Origin: Epiperipatus broadwayi
Taxonomy: Eukaryota > Onychophora > Udeonychophora > Euonychophora > Peripatidae
Length of the DNA: 64,000 nt
Assembly: GCA_028023455.1 (NCBI GenBank)
Contig: JAQFVV010012423.1
Location: forward strand, 2,433,273-2,497,272
Direction: 5' to 3'
Part shown: positions 12,681 through 25,391 of the stretch, piece after piece
Layout: the number at the start of each line of letters is the position of its first letter
How positions within the stretch are numbered: position 1 is the first letter of the stretch
Program-made: the position numbers and the translations under genes
Notes under the pieces: generated by a model
Database searches by the model: none
What the model saw: only the letters and a program-made list of their open reading frames with translations
Told to the model about the DNA's origin: nothing

Positions 12681-12726
12681 GGAAATCAAACTCAGCTAGG
12701 ACCTCTTTTCTAACCAGCCATCTTTT
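12681..12726 (-). repeat. tRNA-like SINE head fragment
   Basis: On the minus strand an A-box-like AAGATGGCTGGTTAG is followed closely by a B-box-like GAGTTTGATTTCC. The spacing is too short for an intact tRNA, so this is read as a decayed, internally deleted tRNA-derived SINE. Confidence 0.3.
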
Positions 12727-15700
12727 AGTTATATCAAATCAAAATAAAGTTCTTTGATTAATTTAGGTAGAAAAAAGTGAATGATAACAAGGTTTATTAC
12801 TTCTTTTTAGCCAAAGCAAATGTCAATAATCATAAAACAAAAAAAAATACTAGCATGATTTGATCTTAATTTATTATGTCATAAGTTACCATGACATTCT
12901 AGCTTGCACTTTCATAAGACATACTGCCTTAAATTCTGTCATTAATATGACTTTTTAAAAACTTTTTTAAATATTTTACAATTGTTTAAAAAATAAATAA
13001 ATAAACAACTAGTCAGATAAATATTTAAAATGGAAATAACAGTTCATAATCTACAAAAATATATACCTGTTTGTAAAGTATAAATCTTTTCTTCAAACAA
13101 ACGAATAATTAATTTATAATATATATATATATATATATATAATCATTAGCATTTTCAAAGTGATTTTCATATAGTTTCTTTATTAACCTGTATATATCAC
13201 TATCACTTCCAAATCTATCATCACAAACAAATGTATCCCACAAAAGTTGAAGAAAACAAAAAAAAAATTATAGAACAAAATTGAATGAAGATAAATGAAG
13301 AGAAAAATTTTCCTAACATTTTTATTACAAAAAAATCATGATATATATATATATATAATGTGCCATTACAATTTAGTCATTAGCTAAATTTATAGTAATG
13401 TGCATGAGAGAAAATGAACAAAAATCATCATCACATTTTTTTACATAAAAAAGAAAGCTGTAGAGCATCCAAGTTTAAACCCTACAAGATCCAGTTCTAA
13501 AAGCTTTAGACTGAAAGAGAGTGGGTCAACAATTATATTCTTTATTTGTTTGTGTGTTGATAGAAAGGTAATACACACAATTAAACTATTCAATATTAAA
13601 TTTTTCTGTTAAAAAGCAAAGTTATAATGCATATGTATAAGCAGTGTGTGTTATAAAAGCTATTTATGTTAGCCATCATTAAATTTCAGATATTAAACAT
13701 TTTAACTTTCTTTAAAACTAACCTATGCTTGATCAATTCTAATGTCTTATTCTATACCTCTATTTTGCTTTTCTATAATTGTAATTGGGATTTGAAAGCT
13801 AAGGATTTAATTTTGGATATTGAGGTTATAATTACTAAGCTAGCAATTATATTATTTAATGTCAGTTTATGAATGATGTGAAATGATAAAGTATGTGTGT
13901 ACATTACAAACAGAAATTTACATTTATTAAATATTGAAAGAAAACAAAGGATTAAATCTGTCAAATTATTTTTTTTTACAATTTTATGTTAAGAGAGAAA
14001 ATCTGTTGAATCAGATATCTATTTTTGTAGCAATTTTGTTTTTGTAAATGATTGTTTGTCACTTTGGGAGCTTAAGCTGGGTAGGAACTCTAATTTTGAA
14101 ATTGTCTCATCTTAAGATGAAAGAAAAGAAACTCCAATTTTAGATATTACAGATATACGTGAAAAAGGATTAAGTCTATTTTTTTTAAGACAAAAGTGTC
14201 TGAAAACCAGGTGTGTGATTTTTTGGGTTGGTCAAAAATAACAATTCACACTATCACTCTAATTGGGTGAATTGACTCATAAATCGGATATAAAAGCAGT
14301 CTGGAAAATCAGTTGAGTGATTAGATTAGATTATTGTTATTATACTATATTGTGAGAGAGACCTTTTAAAAATTATTGAAACTAAAGCAGACAAACATTT
14401 TTAGTTCTTCTAGATAGGTTTTTTTAAAATCATTTTTTTATGAAGTTTTGAATGTTGAAAATATAAGAAATGATGGGGTAGAAAAATTATATATGTGTCC
14501 CATCAAAACCTGACCATCGTGGAGCTGCAGATCATATAGGAAAGAAAAGATGTTTTGTCTGAAAAATAATATTTCTACACCTTTCAACTGACCAGAGAAA
14601 TAAGATGTTTTTAAATACAAAGAAAAAAACATTTACCTGCATTCAAAGATCAGAAAGATGAATTAATCTACTGATAAATATTAATCATCAAGTCCAATTA
14701 ATTGTTCCAGCAACTGAGTTTAAAACCCAGAAAATTTATAAATGTGAAAACAACTGCTGTATTTCATCCACTAAAAGAATCATGCTTGACAGGAAGAGAA
14801 GAAAAATTAATATAAAGATTTCCAAATTGTCCACTAAAGCAAATAACTTCAATAGGATCATCATCATCAAATAATTATACACTTTAAGAAAGAGATTGTT
14901 CCAAAGAAACACAGAAATTGTTGCTGCCAAAGATAGACATTAAACAAGAGAAATTTGACTCATTAGAAGCCGCTACAAAGAACTGGTAGTATAATATTTT
15001 TTTTTATATATTTTCATTATGATAGCAGAGTCTTAATAAAATTTTAGCAATAAAGTGGTATATTTTATTTAAAGAACTTTTAAAGACTATTCAGATCGAT
15101 TAAAACCAAGGATGTCTTACTAATAATAACTTTGAGCTTCATAAATGATCTTGAATGTTTCAAAATTATTTGTTTATTAATTTACAGTTATGAAATATTA
15201 ATGTGTAAAATAATTTTTTGTATTATTATTTTGGTTTTAAATAATATTTTGTTATTATGGGATAAAACATGCACATACATAAAAATATTTTTATATGTGT
15301 ATAATTGTGAGTGAATGTGAAGTAATAAGTAGTATTAAAATATTAAATTATTTTGTTTTAGGAAAATATAGCATTTCAGTGCTTAGAAGGGAGGGGGAGA
15401 AAATAATTTAAAACTTGTTCGGTAAAACTTGCTCTTTCAATTCTACTAACATTTTTTTTAACATTCTGCTTACCTGTTAGATTATAAGATATGTGTGCCA
15501 ATGAGTGAATATTTTTTTTTATATGAAATACTTTTCTTGTGGATGGAAAATTTTAACAAATCGGTTACCCAATTTAATACAATATACTTTTAAAATACAT
15601 TTATGGGAAAGGGGAAAGAATTCAAAATTTAATGTTATGATTTTAAAACAGTCGATTATGATTATTGTTGTTATTGTTAATATAAATTTTCATGTAAATA

Positions 15701-16313
15701 TAGAAATTTTTATGTATATGTTAGAAATGGAGTAATAAATATTAGTTTATGTTATTAAATGAGGTGTATATATTTCATTAAGAGTAGTCTTTATCAAGGG
15801 TGATCATTCATCATCAATGGTTGAATATTAGTTGTTTAAGATATGATTAAATATGCTAAGATTAACAATAATTATTAATTTCTGAATTTAAATTTTATGT
15901 TTAGGCTTAGTCCTAAACCTGTGGTTGAAACCAATGTCATTATCATTATCATTATATCATCATCATCATCATCACATTTTAATTAATGAGCTGTTTAAAT
16001 GTTCAAAGGCCATAAATAAATATTGATTTCATAATATTTAGTGATTTCTTAGTAATATTATAACCATCATTCCATCATCTATTTCATGCAAGGATGAGTG
16101 AATTGCCATCCTAAATTAATAGTAATCTGAGCTAGTAAAACTTATAAAAAATATTGAAACACATTGGTTATGCTAAGGTCTAAGAAATGATTTATGTCTA
16201 ATGAATTCCACTTTAGTTTAAAGATGTTTTATGCTTACTTAGATATTAGTGCATACAGTGATATGGCTCTAAAAAGCAAAATCTTCCATGTTTATTAGAA
16301 ATAAAGTACCAAA
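12727..16313. other. Long AT-rich noncoding region
   Basis: Includes (TA)n runs at about 13,120-13,141 and 13,340-13,358 and a CATCAT run at about 15,955-15,976. Open frames of 60-76 codons between 13.6 and 15.8 kb are A/T-driven and overlap antisense frames. No gene is supported. Confidence 0.55.
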
Positions 16314-16362
16314 AAGGGATTCAAACCTGGTACCTGTGAAAGGTTATTAGATAAACCATGTC
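16314..16362 (-). repeat. tRNA-like SINE head with near-consensus B box
   Basis: On the minus strand AGGTTTGAATCCC is one step from the Pol III B-box consensus. It is preceded by CATGGTTTATCTAATAACC, a plausible A-box and D-arm remnant. The anticodon arm is missing or eroded, so this is a SINE relic and not a tRNA gene. Confidence 0.4.
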
Positions 16363-16961
16363 TAGATTCAAATAATCTAGTGGTGACCTGCTAGACCATA
16401 TTCACTTGGTATTTGTTTGGATATGCACTTAACATCAAACCAAGAAATGAAAGTGGATAAAATCTACTATCTGTATACCTGAGCAGATATTTTATTGAGT
16501 TACTAGTGTACTCACCTCACGTGATTTCAATATACCTGAGTTATAATAGTTGTTATTAATAATTTGTTTATAATTATTGATATTGTGATATCTTGAGGAA
16601 TCTAATTATAGAAGTATGTTTCATTTAATCCAATGACGCTTAATATGATTGATAACTTAGTCTGACCTTTTGGTTTAATATCCACTACTCAGGTATTCTT
16701 CTCATAATTTAATTTAAGCTCAATGCTTTTCATTTATTAGTTAAAAAATTTATATTTGAAGCGTTTCTTAATTATTTAATACTTTTGGATCGTTTGATCA
16801 TCTTTATTAAGTTACAATGAATATTAGAATATTTGAGATTTTAATAATATTTGGATTTTGACAAATCCAATGATATTTTAATATACAATTGATTTCTCTT
16901 TAATAATATTTCTCTTTAATATGTTACAATGGACCTTTTGAACTCCTTTATAATTTAGGTT

Positions 16962-16962
<1 letters not shown>
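16363..16962. other. AT-rich noncoding stretch
   Basis: Nothing recognisable. Confidence 0.5.

Positions 16963-17041
<79 letters not shown>
16963..17041. repeat. (TA)n microsatellite with interruptions
   Basis: A tract of about 79 bp that begins at GTTACAATATATA. An ATTATATATATAACTA interruption divides two TA blocks. It directly abuts the hairpin element on its right. Confidence 0.9.
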
Positions 17042-17045
<4 letters not shown>

Positions 17046-17388
17046 AGTAATCTTATAATTGAATATTTATAAATACAGTAATTAGATATATGTAAAGTAA
17101 AAGTTTAAAAATTTTATCCACTTTTGAGCACTTTTGACTATCCTCATAGTCTTTGTCATCTAACATTTTGGAAGGCTAATCTTCCCACAATTCCATGATC
17201 TTAATATTTTCTGCCTCTCTTTCAATTAAGTCTTGCTTGAAATTGTTGGAAGGCTAGCCTTTCAAAATGTTAGTTGACAAAGACTATGAGGATAGTCGAA
17301 AGCACTCCTAAGTGAATAAAATTTTTAAAGTTATAATTTACATATATCTAATTACTGTATTTTTAAATATTCAATTACAAGAATACGT
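17042..17388. repeat. 347-bp hairpin element with arms of about 150 bp
   Basis: The left arm (17042-17192) and the right arm (17241-17388) are reverse complements with few mismatches. Matching blocks include TTGAATATTTA, AATACAGTAATTAGATATA, GACTATCCTCATAGTC and TAACATTTTG. The loop is about 48 bp. There is no ORF. It is probably a MITE-like foldback. It ends only 12 bp before the truncated 5' end of the retrotransposon copy at 17401. Confidence 0.75.
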
Positions 17389-17400
17389 ATATTGATTTCA

Positions 17401-19728
17401 AGAAATGAGAGAGGACATAGACTTGTGGAGTTTGCAGAAAAAGAAAAACTTTATATTATGAATTCTTTTTTTGAGAAAAATGCTAAAAGAAAATGGACAT
17501 GGAAGCATCCAAATGAAGGTACAGCAGAATTGGATTATATTTTGACTAACAGGAAATACATATTTCAAGATTGTAATGTTCTTAATAAATTTAAACCAGG
17601 AAGTGATCATTGATTAGTAAGGTGTAAGATACGTGTTAATGTAAAACTAGAGAGACAAAAATTATTAAGAAAAACAATATTTACAGTTGATATTCCTAAT
17701 CTTCAGAAACATTCTAATGAATTTAAATTAGAACTTAGAAATCGGTTTCAAGTATTAGTAGATTTTGAACATGATTCAGATTTGAATGAAATTAATATGA
17801 AAATAACTGATACACTTTTGAAAACTGCAACAAAGATAGTTGGTAGAAAGAAACAGCAATTGACCAATAAAATTTCTACTGAGACTAGGGAATTTATGAA
17901 GAAAAGAAGGAATATGAAGATATATAAAAATGATGCATTAAAAAGAATTGAATATCTCGAATTTTGTAAAATGGTGTGGAAAAGAGTTGAAAATGATATA
18001 AGAAAGTATAATTGTGAACTAGCAAGGAAAGCTGTAGAAGAAAATAAAAGTCTTAAGAATGTAAAACAACATTTTGGTATTGGTAGGAAATTTATATCTG
18101 TAATAAGAAAAAAAGATGGAATTATTGCTAAAAGGAGAGATGACATCATGAAATTGGTAGAAGATTTTTATCAAGAATTATATAGTAATAAAGAACAAGT
18201 ACCTCCTATATCTATCACATCTTCCAAATTGCCCAGAATTTTAAATGAAGAAGTGAGACATGCAATTACATACATGACGAAAGGAAAGGCTCCAGGTAAT
18301 GATGGAATTATAATTGATATATTAAAAGAAGCAGGTGAAGAAATAGAATTTTTTTTAGCAAAGTTATATAACAAATGTCTAAATGATAAAGATGTACTGG
18401 ATGATTGGAAGAATGCAGTAATAATATTAATATTTAAAAAAGGTGATAAAGAAGATATTAGAAATTACAGACCTATCAGCCTTTTATCAGTTTTATATAA
18501 AAATTTTACCAAGATAATTACTACTCGTCTACAGAGAACATTGGATTTCCACCAACCAAGAGAACAAGCCGGATTTAAAAGTGGTTTTAGTACAGTAGAT
18601 CATATTCAGGTATTGAGAGAAGTTATAGAAAGGACAAATGAATATGAGTTGCCACTATGCTTAGGATTTGTAGATTATGAAAAGGCATTTGATTCTATAA
18701 ACATTTCTTCAGTGATTAAAGCATTAGATCATCAAGGTATAGATCCAGGATATTGCCACATTTTAAAGAATATTTATAAAAATGCAACAGCAACAATTAG
18801 AATACATAATGACACTGGGAAAGTCAACATTGAGAAAGGTGTAAGACAAGGTGACTCCATATCTCCAAAACTTTTTACAGCAGTGCTGCATGAAGTATTT
18901 TGTGGATTAAAATGGGAAACTAAAGGAGTGAAAGTAAATGGTGATTATTTAAGTCATTTAGATTTCACAGATGATGTAGTTGTTTTTGCAAATAATGCTT
19001 CAGATCTGCAGGAAATGTTGCAGGAATTATCAGATGAAAGTAGGAAAGTAAGACTAAAGATAAATGTTAAAAAGACTAAAGTAATGTTTAATCGATTTGC
19101 TCAAAATATGAAAATAAAGATTGATTATGATGAATTAGAAGAAGTTAACAGATACAAATACCTTGGTCAGATTATTAATACAGATGGAAACATAATGGAG
19201 GAAATTGATCATAGAATTAAACTTGGTTGGAGTGCTTTTGGTAGAAATAACTTGATACTAAAAGGAAATATGCCTATGTGTTTGAAAAGGAAGGTTTTTA
19301 ACAAATGTGTTTTACCAGTTCTTACTTATGGATCTGAGACTTGGACACTTAATAGAAGAGCAAGTGAAAGATTTCAGACCACACAAAGAAGTATGGAGAG
19401 ATGTATGTTGGGAGTAACAAGAAGAGATCATAAACGCAATGTATGGGTAAGAGAACAAACAGGTGTTACTGACCTCATTGAAAAAATTAAAAGATTGAAG
19501 TGGAGTTGGGCTGGACATATTGTTAGAAGAGATGATAATAGATGGACAATTGAAATTTTAAACTGGATTCCAAGAGATTGTAAAAGACCCAGAAAGAGAC
19601 CACATTTGAGATGGATGGATGAAATAAAAAAGTGTGCAGGGGTGATGTGGAGAAGAGAAGCTAAAGATCAGAGAAGATGGATTAAACTTGGAGAGACCTT
19701 CATCCGGCAGTGGATTGATAATGGTTGA
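17401..19728 (+). pseudogene. Endonuclease/reverse transcriptase ORF, one nonsense codon
   Basis: The element's protein would nick target DNA and copy its own RNA into the site. The frame is continuous apart from one TGA at 17611-17613. There, copy 2 has CGA in the SDHRLV motif, so a single CpG-type transition explains the break. Before it lies the endonuclease C-terminus (LDYILTNRKY, SDH). After it, numbering from an ATG at 17782 (648 residues to the stop), come the RT boxes: KGKAPGNDG, RNYRPISLLS, FVDYEKAFDS (box A), GVRQGDSISP (box B), DFTDDVVVF (box C, catalytic Asp pair at 18970-18975), LKINVKKTK and YKYLGQI. The C-terminal tail has ERCMLGVTRRD and WAGHIVRRDDNRW. The N-terminal endonuclease half is missing. 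The box C x-residue is Thr, where Ala is usual in this group. This copy is inactive. Confidence 0.92.
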
Positions 19729-19749
19729 TAATGATGATGATGATGATAT
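17401..19749 (+). mobile_element. RTE-like non-LTR retrotransposon, 5'-truncated copy 1
   Basis: A retrotransposon copy that starts abruptly inside the endonuclease domain and ends with a TAATGATGATGATGATGATA tail placed directly after the ORF stop (TGA at 19726-19728). A tiny or absent 3' UTR and a simple-repeat tail instead of poly(A) are known traits of the RTE clade, so that placement is inferred from architecture plus the C-terminal sequence style. Homology to copy 2 begins at about 17401. Copies at 3697-3895, 46,940-47,776, 48,915-49,385 and 56,958-59,742 belong to the same family. No target-site duplication could be seen by eye. Confidence 0.9.
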
Positions 19750-22700
19750 TATAACCTACACTCTCAACAGCGCTCATATACATTACATGAGCAAAATGCC
19801 CAGATGCCAGTTCTATTAATGAATAGAACAATATAACAAAAGATATAATATAAAATTATTACTGAGACTCTATATTTAAGTTTATGTTCAGCTCAGCTCA
19901 GTGGGAGGCTATAAGCAGTTCATAAGATATATGATAATAAATGAATAAAAGAAGAAATATTATAAAACATTTAATATAATGTAAATTCCTTTGTTAATTA
20001 ATTGTATAATAAAGAATCATAACATTTACTTAGTACAGTCTATTAAAAATATACTTTAAACTTAATTTCTTCCTTCATCCAAGTATAACATATATCAGCT
20101 TGCTATAATTATACTCTTAACAATTATATGACTTGGCATATTATAATCTAAACATCTATTTTAATGTCAATCAATAAATAAACAATAAGATCTCAGGGAA
20201 ATTAACAAACACAGTTGCATTAAATAAACTACATTGATCCATAAATTATAATTCTAAAGTGTGATAGAAATGTAATGAACAAATTGACTAAATATTTTAC
20301 TGTGTTTCAATAATAAGATAATGACAGAGATAGGGTATTTTAATCTCATATCATCATTTCACAAATATACTGACCTGGCAACCTTTCTGTTTTATAATAG
20401 ATTTATGAAATGTGGAGATGTGGAAATGGAAATACGAATGTACACAAGAATAACTCAAGACACAGTTCTTAAGATTTTAAATAACCAAACAAATCATTTA
20501 TTGTAACAAATAAACTTGGTTTAACATAATATTTACAAATGGACTATTTGTTTTACATATATTTAGATTATCAAATAAAATTTTTTTATTTTTAGCATCA
20601 GTTTGGGATTATCCCTACTATCAAAGCAAATTAATAACAAAGTTTAAATATCCTGACTTCGAACACAGGCTTTGCCTACATGTTTCATCTATATGACAAT
20701 AAATAAATAACATGCTATATTATTAGCACAAAAAAATACTTTTGAGAGGATATTACTCTTGATTAACCAAATAAATCAAATTACTTATATTTGGCTTTCA
20801 GCAAAGCAACTTTCTCTAATTGACTAATAATCACTTTCAATTATGTATACCTTTCATTTATAGCACAAAATCATGTTTATTCTGATGATTTGATGATTTG
20901 TAACATTATTTAAATAAATATACTGTATTTTAAAATATTTATTTCTCGTTTTAATCTTAATACTTTATACTTCTATTAAATGAATGTAGTATATTTCAAA
21001 GGCATTTATTTCTCATTTTAATTTCAATAATTCGACACTTTATATACACGATATTATTTATATTACGCGTGTGTGTGCACGTTCAAGCAGCAATAATGTA
21101 AAACAATCTTTTCTATAAACTCTCCATTCATTAAGAAAATATCATACAATTATTTTATTTCTAACAATGTCGTAATTCATCAATAAAAATATGATACTAA
21201 TACTACATCAAGAGTTAATCTAACAATTTATCTAGCCACATATTAATTAACACAAAGCTATATTTTCATGATTATATATACTATATGTTATAAGGGGAAT
21301 CTATAGACATGAGGAGCAGATAACTCTTACCAAACACTTCTACAATAATTCATTACCAAGAATCCAAGAAAAACGTCACATAACTTCCTAAACATCATTT
21401 AGTCATATTTCAACAATAACTCATCTACTTCTAAATACATTATTGGTGGGGGTTTAATTCCTCATCATTAGGGCCCTAAGAACATCACTTCAGAAAAATA
21501 TCATTAATCATACGCATATAAAATAAACTAGGCTCTACTCATGGAAAATTATTAACATATACTAAATAAGCAAGATCTTTTATTCCTACAGACATTATAA
21601 CGCAAAGATTTCTTTCTATTCTCATAGCTTCTCTAAATATCGAACATTATAAATACACGCTGGCAGATAAATTCATACAGATAATATACCAATCCATTCA
21701 ACTCAGTAGAATATGACAGTGCATGAAATTTATGCATAAATTTAGTCACAAACTATATTTTATCAAACAAATATTATAATTGTGCAAAACAAACACACAC
21801 CCGTGAATAAAAAGTATATATAATATTAACTCTAAATTACACACTAAGCAGGTAACATGATAATTAAATATTGCATTAAGGCATAACTTTTAATTTAATA
21901 AACTTTAGGTTACTTTTTAAAATTTAACAGTTCTAATTATTATGAATGAACTTTTTCATATCTAACAAACTATTTCTATTATAAGTTCGTTGATTTAAAC
22001 AAAGAGCAAAATTTTCACTTTGAGATAATAAAGTATACAAAATAAATGTAAACTTTTCTAATAATATATTTAAAAAAATATTTATTTCACCTTCATAAGG
22101 AAACAATAAGACCTATTTAAACACAATCAATTTTTACTGGCGTACTCCTCATTTAAATATGCTTCAGAAACGTTCTTCATAGTCAACATACCCAAATTAT
22201 AAATAACATAATAATAAAGAAAGCCTATCTACCTATCATATACATTAATTATGACAAGCAAAAAAAAATAAAGATACAAAGGTTATTAGTTTATAACTTA
22301 AAATTAAAATCCACTTGCAAAGCTCAGCTCCAGGTTTACGAAACAATATGGGACACATTCCAAACTGAATTTAAACTAAAATGCACTTCTGCAGTATAAC
22401 TTAAAAAAATATAAGCATAACTTAAATATGCCCAGCACCTTTCAGTGTTCATAGCATATCCATTTGAGGTATCAAATCACACACAAGCAGTTAATTTTTC
22501 TTTATTATACTGAAAATATATCAAATTCTCTGTTGTAGTTCTGGACTAAATACGCAATTATCCTTAGTATTTTATGAATAGCATTTAACACTTTAAATTC
22601 TCCTTAGTAATTCCATAATTAATAATGCTTTGTTTTATATTTTGTCCTTATTGAAGAGAACAAAAATTACCCACATTTCTGTCCTTCTATTCAATTTAAA

Positions 22701-24128
22701 CAGAAGTAGCTTACATTTTATTTTCTTAATTTTAAAAATACGTATTAGCTACAGAAATATCAAATAAATGAATTCTGTTAACTCCTTATGATGAACTTAA
22801 ACATAGTATGATCTATCAAAATAGACACATTCTTAAGTCTATGTATAATCTTCACAAAGAACACTACACTAAAAATAGTGAGAAATTAAAATATATTCTA
22901 TAGAACAGTTCTGCATGCGTTTTCCATATATATCAATAAAAATACGTTGCTTAATGATACAACAATAATATTTATATAAACCATTCTTATTTAAAATGGC
23001 AATTAAATGAAATAATATAGACTGGATGTTATTAACATACATTTTTAAAAGAGTAATAGTTATAAAGGGATTAATTCAGAAATGTTTAAATCGAAGAGAG
23101 TTAATCAAACCAACATACCTTTTTTAAAACCTTAGAATTGCATTTTTTCCATAATAAAGTTCTGAAGCTTCTTTGGAAGTGTTTATTCTAAAGTCTTTTC
23201 AAAGTCAGTTTGACTTAAGTAAACTGGCTTTAATTTTTACAATAGATGAACCACTGTTTACTCGTTACAATTACATTACAAAGAGGCAATTCTCTACTGG
23301 AGATCTTTGTTCAATAGCTCTTTTTAGCAAAGTTCATATTCCTTTTCCAAGGTTACTCCCATGCATCTTGCTAACTAACTAATTACATATGCAAAAACAA
23401 ATCTTTTAAAAAAAATCACTTTAATTTTTAAAACTAAATGAAGACAAGAAAAAAAAATACAAATAATAAAATAAATAGCTTTTAGAAACTTGAAAGAAAA
23501 ATGAATATTAATTAACTATCAAATAGAAATGATTAATAATTTATTCAATTTATAAAATAATTCATTGATCTAACTATCTATTAATCATTGGAAAGAAATA
23601 TATATTTGTTGAATTATTTAAGATAATTACTCTTATTTAAATGTTTTTATTGTGAATGAACTATTGTTTGCTATTATTAAAGATGAAAATGAAATGAAAC
23701 ATAATGCAGAGTCATACATGCATATACATGTACTACAACCTAAATATTAATTATCTTAACTAAATACAATTGAAACTGCTATTAACTGTTGACAAAAGGA
23801 TAAGAATTAATGAATAAAGGATTTTGAAACCATTCAACTAATATTATACTAACACAGGATAACTTTGCATCTTTCCAACAAGATGTATCAATTTCATTAA
23901 TAAACAACCCCCTTCCTTACATTAAATACCTCATTAACCACAATAATACTAATAAATACTTATCAAGTGGTCAATAAACAGCATAAGCAATCCATATTTA
24001 AGCCTTAAACAATCTCTAGCAAAAAATTTTAAAATTCTAAGGCTATTTCTTTTTTTTTTTAGTATAATATAACTATTTATTTAAGATACAAAGTATCTTA
24101 AACCCTTGTGCCCATTCAGATGGTCACA
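19750..24128. other. Long AT-rich noncoding region
   Basis: Two short perfect hairpins occur near the left edge: 19772-19792 (GCTCAT/ATGAGC) and 19810-19829 (GTTCTATT/AATAGAAC). A 69-codon open frame at 23173-23382 has fairly mixed codons but no splice context, and it contains a palindromic word, so it is not called. The rest shows no feature. Confidence 0.55.
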
Positions 24129-24163
24129 ATATATATATATATATATATTTATAAGATCGATTA

Positions 24164-24203
<40 letters not shown>

Positions 24204-24219
24204 TAATCGATCTTATAAA
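24129..24219. repeat. (TA)n tract plus perfect 72-bp palindrome
   Basis: 24129-24147 is a short TA run after CACAATATA. 24148-24219 is a perfect palindrome: 20 bp of unique sequence (TTTATAAGATCGATTATTTA), then (AT)16, then the exact reverse complement of those 20 bp. The perfect match outside the microsatellite implies a recent inverted duplication or strong hairpin-driven homogenisation. Confidence 0.85.
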
Positions 24220-25321
24220 GGAAAATATATACATCAAACTAAAACAATATTATCTTCCTTTACTTGTAAATAATTCAAATTTTATGTATAATCACAAAAC
24301 ATATTTTTGCTTCCTTGCATTTCTTTCTATCAATTCCTATATATACATTTTTAAACATATATATACTGATATCATAATTGATTGCAAAGATGAATTCTCT
24401 CTAATCTTTACAATATATGCATAATATATAAAGTTTAAGGTTAAATCTCCAATGTAACTGCTATCATTAACAATTTCTAAGTCCTATATTTTAAAGCTAA
24501 ATCTGTCTTGTTATGTAGATAAAGATAGCAATTATTAATAATAAAAGTTGCTTTGAAGATTCAATCTCAAACTTTACATACAAATTTAGTACTATAATAG
24601 ATTTACATTATATATAAAATTAAAATGTCTACTTCATGCTACATTCTTGAAACATATGAATAAGGATATCTGAAAAAGACAAATGATTATCATGATTCAC
24701 TTTTCATACATTCCAGCACTCATAAGTTAACCCAGAGTCACAACATCTTACTCACGACCTTATCATTTATTCAATACTATCAATCAAATCATAAAATTTG
24801 GATTTGCAAATAATAAATTTTCTGCTCTCATAATTTGATACCAACTTCTTTAGATAATTGCGCTAATGGTTATTACACATTATTTATTAGACAAGATATT
24901 ATCCTTAACTGAGATATAAATATTAAATTTTTATGAGTTTAATATTTAAGTTAAATAAATATTAAATTTCAGTTGAAAATTAACGTAATGAGAATTACGT
25001 TTTTTTCATATTAGTTTCAAGACAGCTTAGTGTATTAACAGAAGTTTAGCTGAGTTAGGATGATTGAACTTAGAAAAAGATTTGCACACATTAAGTGATA
25101 CTGTGATAGATTCAGTACAATTTAAAATAACAATTTGAATATTTAATATTTATTAAAGATAACTGTAAAAGAAAGGGAGGAAATTATGTTAGTAAATATT
25201 TTTTATCTCTCCTCAGTAGTGTTATTTAATTGTTTATTTATTAATTTTTTGTTAAAATAAAGGGAAAAAAGAGAAGTAACTAGAATATGTAAAAGGGTGA
25301 AAAAAAAACCCTTGTCAAGAA
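24220..25321. other. AT-rich noncoding stretch
   Basis: No recognisable feature. Confidence 0.5.
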
Positions 25322-25391
25322 TTGGTGGTCAAGCGGTCAATGACAGCTGCTTTACAAGCAGTTGTCCCAGGTTAGTGGGTTTGCTTCCAGG
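25322..25391 (+). repeat. Class-II-tRNA-like SINE head
   Basis: Shows an A box (TGGTCAAGCGG, 25326-25336) like the TGGCCGAGCGG of tRNA-Leu/Ser. A 9-bp anticodon-type stem with a 7-nt loop TTTACAA lies between GACAGCTGC and GCAGTTGTC. An extra variable-arm-like piece (CCCAGGTTAGT) and a weak B box (GGGTTTGCTTCC) follow. The B box departs from consensus and the acceptor stem does not close, so this is a tRNA-derived SINE remnant and not a functional tRNA. The downstream body has no recognisable end. Confidence 0.5.

Noticed and set aside
23173-23382. 69-codon frame with mixed codons as a possible exon
   Set aside because: No convincing acceptor or donor, an internal palindromic word, and an equally plausible antisense reading.
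25322-25391. A functional tRNA gene
   Set aside because: The anticodon-like stem is good, but the B box is off consensus and the acceptor stem does not close; a SINE head fits better.
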